From an uncultured Clostridia bacterium (lineage in GTDB: Bacteria; Bacillota; Clostridia; Oscillospirales; Acutalibacteraceae), in contig CALYNW010000013.1 in the NCBI GenBank assembly GCA_945224895.1, positions 1 to 10,362 on the forward strand: a stretch of DNA of 10,362 bases, read 5' to 3'. A program made the translations under genes and the position numbers. Positions 1 through 5,884 of the stretch are shown in pieces. Below the pieces are notes generated by a model that was given only the letters and a program-made list of their open reading frames with translations, was not told the origin of the DNA and made no database searches. Every line of letters starts with the position of its first letter. Positions within the stretch are counted from its first letter, which is position 1.

Positions 1-46
1 TACACGCGTAAGATCGTCGGCAGCGTCAGATGTGTATAAGAGACAG
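1..46 (+). other. Residual Illumina Nextera adapter with i5 index (artefact)
   Basis: Bases 28-46 are exactly the 19-bp Tn5 mosaic end AGATGTGTATAAGAGACAG, and 14-27 are the Nextera Read 1 extension TCGTCGGCAGCGTC. Before them come eight bases, GCGTAAGA (6-13), which match an i5 index as I recall it (N517/S517), preceded by TACAC, the end of the P5 flow-cell primer. The order P5 end, index, Read 1, mosaic end is that of an untrimmed library molecule. Genomic sequence starts at about 47, where the ispG reading frame becomes sensible. This stretch should be masked; any ORF running into it is spurious. Confidence 0.98.
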
Positions 47-507
47 GACTCAACCATTGCCTCAGGTGTGGGAGAGCCGTATTTTGCAAGTATATTTTTT
101 TCAAGTGAGCCTGAATTTACACCTATTCTGATAGGGATATTCCTTGCCTTGCAGGCATCGGCAACAGCCTTAACCCTGCTTTCATCACCTATATTACCGG
201 GGTTAATTCTGATTTTGTCAATACCTCTTTCTACTGCACCTAAAGCAAGGCGGTAGTCAAAATGAATGTCAGCAACAAGAGGAACATCAACAGCCTCCTT
301 AATAGGCTCAACAAGATTTAGGGCATCCTCATTGGGAATGGCAAAGCGGATAACCTGACAGCCTGCTGCCGCAAGCTCCTTTGCCTGATTTACAGAGCCC
401 TCTATATCTGTTGACGGGATATTGAGCATACTTTGAACAAGTATGTCGCTGTCACCGCCGATATAAGTGTTTCCGAGTTTAATTTTTCTGCTATTTCTTC
501 TATCCAT
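47..507 (-). CDS. ispG: 4-hydroxy-3-methylbut-2-enyl diphosphate synthase IspG (GcpE), N-terminal fragment cut by contig end
   Basis: IspG converts 2-C-methyl-D-erythritol 2,4-cyclodiphosphate to HMBPP in the cytosol, the penultimate step of the MEP isoprenoid pathway. From ATG at 507 I read about 153 residues: MDRRNSRKIKLGNTYIGG, then VQSMLN, AGCQVIRFAIPNE, a VPLVADIHFDYRLAL block, GIDKIRINPGNIG, IRIGVNSGSLEK and YGSPTPEAMVE. All are hallmark segments of the IspG N-terminal TIM barrel. The C-terminal [4Fe-4S] domain with its conserved cysteines is missing because sequence ends at the adapter, not because of a mutation; the broken last codon (TCN) still fits the expected VES. An AAGGTG ribosome binding site (513-518) lies 5 nt before the ATG, and the gene starts 23 nt after rseP, so it is the last visible gene of the operon. 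Identification is firm; completeness cannot be judged. Confidence 0.95.
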
Positions 508-530
508 AAAATCACCTTTTTACATAAATG

Positions 531-1571
531 TTAAAACAGCTTTGTAATATCGCTAAAGGTTACTACGCACATAAGACCTAACAAAAGCACAAGTCCTACT
601 GCATTGATTATATATTCTGCCTTTGCGGGCAGTTTTTTTCTTGTAATTCCCTCACCTGCAAGGACAAACAGCCTCCATCCGTCAAGTGCAGGAATGGGGA
701 AAAGATTGAAAAGTCCGACGTTAATAGTCAAGAGTGCCATAATTCTAAGCATTGAATAGGCAGAGGTTTTAACTGCATTTGAAACCACCGAAACGGTACC
801 TACAGGTCCGCTTAAATCAGAAAGACCGTACCTGCCCACAAGCAAATCGTGGACTGATAAAAACACCATTCTGGCATAGGAAACAAATTCCTTACAGGTT
901 TGCGACAAAACATTTCCCACGGTTTTATCAACACCCCTGAGCCAAAAATCCATTTTTGTATAGGTTGTACCTTCATACTCCTCTGTGGCAAATTCAATAT
1001 TCAGCTTTTTATCCTTGCCGTCACGTTCAACAAGCATTTCAATTTTGCCGTCCTCACAGCGTGAAAGACCTGTTGTAACATCGTTTGTGGTATACACCCT
1101 CATACCGTCAATGCTTTTTATCTTATCCCCTACCTGAAGTCCGTAGGACTGACTGACGGCATCTGTATCAAACTTCGCAACCTCAGTTGTTCCCACAAGA
1201 TTTCCCGAGCAGGTAATTATCAGCACAATAATAAAGCCTAAAATCAAATTCATTACTGCACCTGCAACTACTACAAAAAAGCGCTGACCGACCTTTTTAT
1301 TGATAAAGGCTCTTTCGTCGTCGCTTTCCTCATCCTCGCCCTCCATTGCACAGTAGCCTCCGAAGGGTACGATACGCAGGGTATATTTCGTTTCTTTTCC
1401 CTTTATCTGAAAAAGCTTCGGTCCCATTCCGATTGAAAATTCATTAACCTTAATTTTCATCAGCTTAGCGGAGACAAAATGACCGCCCTCGTGAATGATG
1501 ACAATAAGCTCAAAAAACAGAATTGCTATAATTACGGGATATACCGAATTCCATACAGATGCTATACTCAC
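531..1571 (-). CDS. rseP: Site-2 intramembrane zinc metalloprotease RseP (M50 family)
   Basis: RseP-type proteases cut transmembrane segments of substrates such as anti-sigma factors and leftover signal peptides. The 346-residue protein has the usual M50 layout: a first membrane helix carrying the zinc motif HEGGH (27-31), GMGP (48-51), PFGGY (69-73), a second helix around 98-122, one PDZ domain (about 130-200, with GLQVGD at 144-149), and a C-terminal helix with NLFPIPALDG (289-298) that supplies the third zinc ligand (Asp297), then a last helix. Residue 299 is Trp where the family usually has Gly (LDGG). A single PDZ domain is typical of Gram-positive members. Translation starts at GTG (1571-1569), which overlaps the dxr stop as GTGA, so the two are translationally coupled. 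The N-terminus is about ten residues longer than in many homologues, but no better start is visible. Confidence 0.95.
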   Translation of the reverse strand: MSIASVWNSVYPVIIAILFFELIVIIHEGGHFVSAKLMKIKVNEFSIGMGPKLFQIKGKETKYTLRIVPFGGYCAMEGEDEESDDERAFINKKVGQRFFVVVAGAVMNLILGFIIVLIITCSGNLVGTTEVAKFDTDAVSQSYGLQVGDKIKSIDGMRVYTTNDVTTGLSRCEDGKIEMLVERDGKDKKLNIEFATEEYEGTTYTKMDFWLRGVDKTVGNVLSQTCKEFVSYARMVFLSVHDLLVGRYGLSDLSGPVGTVSVVSNAVKTSAYSMLRIMALLTINVGLFNLFPIPALDGWRLFVLAGEGITRKKLPAKAEYIINAVGLVLLLGLMCVVTFSDITKLF

Positions 1572-2713
1572 TTAACCGCCTCAATAACAAATTCTCTTGC
1601 CTGCCTGTCAGCTTCAAGGACATCATCAAGAGTAAAATCTTTTTTATCGGGAGCATTTTTCATTGCTTCGTTATTAAGATATGCAATATCGGTAAATTTA
1701 ATTTTACCATTTAAGAAAAGTTTTACGCTTTCTTCATTTGCTCCGTTTGCTGCTGCAGGATGAAGTCCGCCAAGCTCAATAGCATTCCTACAGACATCAA
1801 TACATTTGAATGTGTCATAGTCAGGCTCAAAAAAGGTTAGCTTTCCGTAATCTGTCAGAGACAATTCTTTAACAGGACTTGGCTCCCTTTCGGGATAGGT
1901 CAGAGCGTACTGTATCGGTATTCTCATATCGGGAACACCAAGCTGTGCTATCATTGAATTATCCTGATACACTATTGCGGAATGAACTACCGATTCTCTA
2001 TGGACAACAATTTCAATATCCTCGTTAGGCATATCAAACAGCCACTTAGCCTCGATAAATTCAAGTCCCTTATTCATCATTGTAGCAGAATCAATGGTAA
2101 TTTTTGCACCCATATCCCAATTAGGATGCTTTAAAGCATCTTGGGCAGTAACATTTTCAAGCTCGCTTAATTTCTTTCCGAAAAACGGTCCGCCCGATGC
2201 AGTAAGAATAATTTTCTTGACTGCCTTTTTTGACGGCATACCCTGCATTGACTGAAATATTGCGGAATGCTCACTGTCAACAGGAAGAATACTGACGCCG
2301 TTTTCCCTTGCAAGATTTGTTACAAGATGACCGCCTGCAACAAGGGTTTCCTTATTTGCAAGGGCGATTGTCTTTTTAGCCTTTATTGCCTCAAGTGTGG
2401 GGCAAAGACCTACCATTCCCACAACTGAATTCAAAACGGTATCAGCCTTATCATAAACGGCACATTCAATTAGTCCGTCCATACCGCTGACTACCTTAGT
2501 ATTTGTATCTGCAATTCTTGTTTTCAGCTCTGACGCTGATTTTTCCGACATCATACAGACCATATCAGGTTTGAATTCTCTTACCTGATTTTCTATGATG
2601 TCAACACGTGAATTTGCAGTAAGACATCTAACTTTATAGCCGTGCATACGGCATACATCAAGGCTCTGATTTCCTATAGATCCTGTTGAGCCCAAAAGAG
2701 AAATATTTTTCAT
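1568..2713 (-). CDS. dxr: 1-deoxy-D-xylulose 5-phosphate reductoisomerase (Dxr/IspC)
   Basis: Dxr makes 2-C-methyl-D-erythritol 4-phosphate from DXP using NADPH and a divalent metal, the committed step of the MEP pathway; it is the fosmidomycin target. With the ATG at 2713 the protein has 381 residues, normal for the family. The NADPH-binding GSTGSIG is at residues 8-14 and ANKE at 119-122. The metal ligands are Asp146 and Glu148 in VDSEH and Glu218 in the MMNKGLEFIEA segment, equivalent to E. coli D150, E152 and E231. The HRESVVHS loop that closes over the substrate follows. A longer reading from TTG at 2728 would add five residues, but the ribosome binding site GAGGGTG (2720-2726) lies inside that extension and 6 nt before the ATG, so I chose the ATG. 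It starts 15 nt after cdsA and its TGA stop overlaps the rseP GTG. Confidence 0.97.
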   Translation of the reverse strand: MKNISLLGSTGSIGNQSLDVCRMHGYKVRCLTANSRVDIIENQVREFKPDMVCMMSEKSASELKTRIADTNTKVVSGMDGLIECAVYDKADTVLNSVVGMVGLCPTLEAIKAKKTIALANKETLVAGGHLVTNLARENGVSILPVDSEHSAIFQSMQGMPSKKAVKKIILTASGGPFFGKKLSELENVTAQDALKHPNWDMGAKITIDSATMMNKGLEFIEAKWLFDMPNEDIEIVVHRESVVHSAIVYQDNSMIAQLGVPDMRIPIQYALTYPEREPSPVKELSLTDYGKLTFFEPDYDTFKCIDVCRNAIELGGLHPAAANGANEESVKLFLNGKIKFTDIAYLNNEAMKNAPDKKDFTLDDVLEADRQAREFVIEAVK

Positions 2714-2719
2714 TAAATT

Positions 2720-2726
2720 CACCCTC
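2720..2726 (-). promoter_or_regulatory. Ribosome binding site that decides the dxr start
   Basis: The minus strand reads GAGGGTG followed by a 6-nt spacer and ATG at 2713. The competing TTG (2728-2726) directly follows the cdsA stop and overlaps this site, so it has no properly spaced ribosome binding site of its own within the short gap. The encoded MKNISLLGSTGSIG is also the usual N-terminus of the family. Confidence 0.8.
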
Positions 2727-2728
2727 AA

Positions 2729-3601
2729 TCAAAAGAATTTAAGAGATAAAAGTGCTATCGCATATGTAACAGGCAGAGTAAAAAGAGATGAATCCAGTCT
2801 GTCCATAACTCCGCCGTGACCGGGGAAAATTTTTCCGAAATCCTTTACGTCAAAGTTTCTTTTAAGGACAGAGGCGGAAAGGTCTCCCATCATACCCATA
2901 AATGACACGGGAAGCACTGCAACAAGCAGAACCGTTGCCATTTCACGGCTTATGGGAACAACGGCAACCTTATTATAAACTGTCAATGCAACAGCATTTA
3001 AAATAAAGCTGAAAATCAGTCCGCCTATTGCACCCTCAACAGTTTTCTTAGGAGAAATATTCGGAGACATCTTATGCTTTCCAAACGCCATTCCTGTAAG
3101 TTGAGCACCTGTATCGGTAGCAAGAGCGCAAATAAGAGCGTAAAAAATAAGATAAATTCCGAACTGCTCATTATCAAACATATCACGAAGCCTGATAAAA
3201 ATACTGAATCCGAAAGGCACAAGCACGCTTGCAAAAACCGAAACGGCAACATCCTCAAAGGTTGTATAGGCATAACCCTTGAGCATAGCAAGAAGAAATG
3301 CAAGGCAGAGAACAATTATAAAAATAATATTAGGAACTGTTCCGATAACCTTGTCCCAAACCTCTGTGCTAACCACAGGCTCAAGGACGCTTGCACTTGC
3401 AAAAAGCTGAAATGCCGCTGAACAGATTATACCAACGACCTTAATAAACGTATTCTGTACATTTGCACATCTCATTATTTCTCCTGTTGCCACAGCCGAC
3501 AAAAAGGCAACTGCGATAACAAGAACAGGAGTGTTTATCTGCCATACAACAACAGCAAGGACTGCCAACAGGCAGACAGCCGTAATAACTCTTTGTTTCA
3601 T
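2729..3601 (-). CDS. cdsA: Phosphatidate cytidylyltransferase (CDP-diacylglycerol synthase)
   Basis: CdsA is an integral membrane enzyme that uses CTP and phosphatidic acid to make CDP-diacylglycerol, the precursor of phosphatidylglycerol and other phospholipids. The 290-residue protein is made of many hydrophobic helices. Residues 244-270 match the family signature, running from SVLKRNF through KDFGKIFPGHGG to MDRLD, with the metal and nucleotide-binding Lys, Asp and His-Gly-Gly residues intact. The upstream SPNISPKKTVEGAIGG segment (179-194) is a second conserved block. The start at 3601 has a strong GGAGG ribosome binding site. The gene lies 56 nt after uppS and 15 nt before the dxr ATG, as in many clostridial genomes. 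Length and motifs suggest an intact enzyme. Confidence 0.96.
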   Translation of the reverse strand: MKQRVITAVCLLAVLAVVVWQINTPVLVIAVAFLSAVATGEIMRCANVQNTFIKVVGIICSAAFQLFASASVLEPVVSTEVWDKVIGTVPNIIFIIVLCLAFLLAMLKGYAYTTFEDVAVSVFASVLVPFGFSIFIRLRDMFDNEQFGIYLIFYALICALATDTGAQLTGMAFGKHKMSPNISPKKTVEGAIGGLIFSFILNAVALTVYNKVAVVPISREMATVLLVAVLPVSFMGMMGDLSASVLKRNFDVKDFGKIFPGHGGVMDRLDSSLFTLPVTYAIALLSLKFF

Positions 3602-3657
3602 ATTTTCCTCCGTAATTAAACCGATTCAGGCGTTATTTTATTTATCACTCAAATTGA

Positions 3658-4374
3658 CTAACCGCCGAAGCGTCTGTTTCTCTTTTCAAATTCCCTGAGA
3701 GCCATATGCAAATCCTCAACCTTGAAATCAGGCCAAAGAACATCGCTATACCAAAACTCACTGTAAGCCGCCTGCCACAGCAGGAAATTTGAAAGTCTTT
3801 CCTCTCCGCTTGGTCTGATAATCAAGTCACAGTCGGGAACTGTATAAATATTATCGGAAATATCCTGCTCGGTTATCTCCGTTTTACCCTCTTTAATAAG
3901 CTTATTTACCGCAGAAACAATTTCCTGTCTGCCGCCGTAATTAATTGCAAGATAAACGGTTGTACCTGTGTGCGAAGCAGTTTCCTCCTCAGCCTCGTCC
4001 ATAAGCTTAAGCAAATCATCTGAAATTCCTTCACGTTCACCGATAAACTTAATCTTACTGTTACCTGCCTGAGTCATATCGCTTTTCGCCTCAAGAAGAT
4101 AGTCCATAAACAAATTCATTAAGGCGTCAACCTCTTCCTTAGGTCTTTTCCAGTTTTCTGTAGAAAAAGCATAAAAGGTAACGTATTCAATTCCCAGACG
4201 TTCACATTCCTTACTTATAGTTCTGAAAACATTTGCTCCCGCCTTGTGACCTGCCGAACGAGGCAAGGCTCTTTTCTTCGCCCATCTGCCGTTACCGTCC
4301 ATAATAATTCCTATATGCTTGGGAAGCACGGTAAATTCCTGCGAGCTGTCATTTTTCTTTGAAAACAGAGCCAT
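3658..4374 (-). CDS. uppS: Undecaprenyl diphosphate synthase (cis-prenyltransferase)
   Basis: UppS adds eight isopentenyl units in cis to farnesyl diphosphate, making the C55 lipid carrier for peptidoglycan and other wall polymers. The 238 residues are a standard family length. The motif HIGIIMDGNGRWA (20-32) contains the catalytic Asp26, followed by TFYAFSTENWKRP (66-78), INYGGRQE (144-151) and the isopentenyl diphosphate site RPSGEERLSNFLLWQ (187-201). Pro188 stands where Thr is common, a tolerated variation as far as I know. WPDF near the C-terminus is also conserved. An AAGGAGA ribosome binding site precedes the ATG. The gene follows frr after a 62-nt gap that holds a stable hairpin and lies 56 nt ahead of cdsA. 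Its substrates derive from the pathway of dxr and ispG in the same operon. Confidence 0.97.
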   Translation of the reverse strand: MALFSKKNDSSQEFTVLPKHIGIIMDGNGRWAKKRALPRSAGHKAGANVFRTISKECERLGIEYVTFYAFSTENWKRPKEEVDALMNLFMDYLLEAKSDMTQAGNSKIKFIGEREGISDDLLKLMDEAEEETASHTGTTVYLAINYGGRQEIVSAVNKLIKEGKTEITEQDISDNIYTVPDCDLIIRPSGEERLSNFLLWQAAYSEFWYSDVLWPDFKVEDLHMALREFEKRNRRFGG

Positions 4375-4396
4375 AATATCGTCTCCTTAAATACAT

Positions 4397-4421
4397 AGGG
4401 CGACATTATTTCAGCCGCCCT
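4397..4421 (-). other. Intercistronic hairpin between frr and uppS
   Basis: On the minus strand AGGGCGGC pairs with GTCGCCCT (8 bp with one G-T wobble) around a 9-nt loop. It lies between the frr stop and the uppS ribosome binding site. No run of T follows, so it is not a classical terminator. It could mark an RNA processing or stability boundary separating pyrH-frr from the lipid genes; that role is inference. Confidence 0.5.
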
Positions 4422-4436
4422 CAAAATCCGTCATAA

Positions 4437-4991
4437 TCAAATTGAAAGAATTTCTTCTTCCTTTTTCTTTGTAATTGTCTCAGCCTGCTTAATATAATCG
4501 TCAGTGATGTCCTGAAGCTTCTTCTCTCCGTCCTTCTGGTCATCCTCTGTTATCTGATTATCCTTTTTAAGCTTTTTGATATCGTCCATAGCATCTCTGC
4601 GGACATTACGGATAGCAACCTTTGCCTCCTCACCTCTTTTTGAAACATCCTTTTGAAGGCTCTTACGGTGCTCCTCTGTAAGCTGAGGGAAAGCAAGGCG
4701 GATAACCTTACCGTCATTTTGCGGATTGATGCCGATATCCGAGGTGTTAATTGCCTTTTCAATATCCTTAAGAGTTGAAGCATCCCAAGGCTGAATTACA
4801 AGCATTCTTGCTTCAGGAACGCTGACAGCCGCCATCTGATTAATAGGAGTAGGCACCCCGTAATAATCAACCATTACCTTGTCAAGCACGGCAGGATTTG
4901 CTCTGCCGGCTCTGATTGAAGAAAAATCTCTTTCAAGTGCGTTAAGACACTTTTCCATTTTTTCCTTAGTTTTGCTGAATACTGCTTCCAT
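4437..4991 (-). CDS. frr: Ribosome recycling factor
   Basis: RRF works with EF-G to split post-termination ribosomes in the cytosol. At 184 residues it has the near-invariant family length. Recognisable segments are RAGRANP (27-33), VDYYGVPTPINQMA (41-54), the IQPWD block around 66-70, GKVIRLAFPQLTEEHRK (94-110; His replaces the usual Arg in LTEERRK) and the RNVRRDA helix, followed by the long lysine-rich C-terminal helices. A GAGAGG ribosome binding site precedes the ATG. It starts 29 nt after pyrH, and the pyrH-frr pair is conserved across most bacteria. No sign of damage. Confidence 0.97.
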   Translation of the reverse strand: MEAVFSKTKEKMEKCLNALERDFSSIRAGRANPAVLDKVMVDYYGVPTPINQMAAVSVPEARMLVIQPWDASTLKDIEKAINTSDIGINPQNDGKVIRLAFPQLTEEHRKSLQKDVSKRGEEAKVAIRNVRRDAMDDIKKLKKDNQITEDDQKDGEKKLQDITDDYIKQAETITKKKEEEILSI

Positions 4992-5020
4992 AAATATACC
5001 TCTCTTAAATTTCTATTTTT

Positions 5021-5728
5021 TTAGTTAGTTACAAGTGTTCCGATTGTTTCTCCCTGAACGGCTTTAACAATATTATCGGGATTTTCAAGATTAAATACAA
5101 GTATTGATAAATCATTATCCTTGCAAAGTGAAAATGCAGTTGAATCCATAACCTTGATATCTCTTGCAAGCGCATCTCTGAAGGTAATATCATCAAATTT
5201 AACAGCGTCATCGAACCTGTTAGGGTCCTTGTCGTAAATGCCGTCAACATTTGTTGCCTTAAGAAGAACATCGGCATTTATCTCAACTGCACGAAGCGCC
5301 GCCGCAGTATCCGTTGAAAAGAATGGTGAGCCTGTTCCACAGCCGAAAATAACAATTCTGCCCTTTTCGAAATGGCGGATTGCTCTGCTTCTGATGTAAG
5401 GCTCGGCAATCTGACGCATTTCAATGGCTGTCTGCACTCTTACGTCAGCGCCAAGCTGTTCAAGTGCGTCGCAAAGAGCAAGCGAATTCATAGCTGTTGC
5501 AAGCATACCGATATGGTCTGCTCTTGCTCTGTCCATATGCTCGCTTGTTCTGCCTCTCCAAAAGTTTCCGCCGCCTACAACAATTCCGACCTCAACTCCC
5601 ATATCGGCAATCTTCTTCACCGATTTGCAGATTTTAATAACAGTATCGTTATCAATACCTGTTTTCCTTTCACCTGCAAGAACCTCTCCGCTGAGCTTTA
5701 AAAGAATTCTTTTATATGCAATGCTCAT
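5021..5728 (-). CDS. pyrH: UMP kinase (uridylate kinase)
   Basis: PyrH phosphorylates UMP to UDP with ATP, feeding all pyrimidine nucleotides, including the UTP used for wall sugars and the CTP used by CdsA. The 235-residue protein belongs to the amino acid kinase superfamily. It shows KLSGE (11-15) for phosphate binding, GGGNFWRGR (52-60), D71/H72/G74 in the UMP site, [13 protein letters not shown] (128-140), [13 protein letters not shown] (157-169) for ATP and MDSTAFSLC (194-202). The ATG at 5728 follows a GGAGGT ribosome binding site. It is the first gene of the operon here; the rpsB-tsf pair often found upstream is absent from this window, replaced by an unrelated surface protein gene with its own terminator. 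Confidence 0.97.
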   Translation of the reverse strand: MSIAYKRILLKLSGEVLAGERKTGIDNDTVIKICKSVKKIADMGVEVGIVVGGGNFWRGRTSEHMDRARADHIGMLATAMNSLALCDALEQLGADVRVQTAIEMRQIAEPYIRSRAIRHFEKGRIVIFGCGTGSPFFSTDTAAALRAVEINADVLLKATNVDGIYDKDPNRFDDAVKFDDITFRDALARDIKVMDSTAFSLCKDNDLSILVFNLENPDNIVKAVQGETIGTLVTN

Positions 5729-5761
5729 TTTTATACCTCCGCTTAAAAGCGTATTTTATCT

Positions 5762-5795
5762 CTTATATAATAATATAAATTATTCTCAAAGTAAA
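5762..5795 (-). promoter_or_regulatory. Probable promoter of the pyrH-ispG operon
   Basis: The AT-rich gap upstream of pyrH allows two overlapping sigma-A-like readings on the minus strand: TTTACT (5790-5795), 17 nt, TATTAT (5767-5772); or TTGAGA (5784-5789), 16 nt, TATAAG (5762-5767). Both put the start site roughly 10-30 nt ahead of the ribosome binding site, and the terminator just upstream implies that a new promoter is needed here. Which reading is real cannot be told because the region is so AT-rich. A short CGCT/AGCG hairpin (5740-5751) abuts the ribosome binding site. Confidence 0.5.
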
Positions 5796-5835
5796 TAGAA
5801 TAAAGCAAATTATTTTATAAATAAAATGTAAAAAA

Positions 5836-5865
5836 ATAAAAGGACAGTATGAACTGTCCTTTTAT
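5836..5865 (-). terminator. Rho-independent terminator of the surface protein gene
   Basis: A perfect 13-bp stem (5836-5848 with 5853-5865) closes on a 4-nt loop, core AAAAGGACAGT/ACTGTCCTTTT. Read on the minus strand, the stem runs directly into a T-rich tract (TTTTATTTTTTT). It starts about 20 nt after the stop of the 824-residue surface protein and separates it from the pyrH operon. Confidence 0.92.
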
Positions 5866-5884
5866 CAGAATTGATTTGGTTAAA

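Noticed and set aside
32..256. Plus-strand open frame of 74 codons near the left end
   Set aside because: It begins inside the Nextera adapter and runs antisense to ispG, whose minus-strand frame has clear family motifs.
3074..3421. Plus-strand open frame of 115 codons antisense to cdsA
   Set aside because: Composition is Lys/Asn/Cys-rich with no domain, and there is no ribosome binding site or promoter in an operon transcribed the other way; it is a shadow of cdsA.
4397..4421. Rho-independent terminator between frr and uppS
   Set aside because: No T-run follows the stem on the minus strand, and the genes downstream belong to the same conserved operon.
5372..5798. Two overlapping plus-strand frames (109 and 124 codons) antisense to pyrH
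   Set aside because: PyrH motifs fully explain the minus strand, and these frames lack start signals or recognisable segments.
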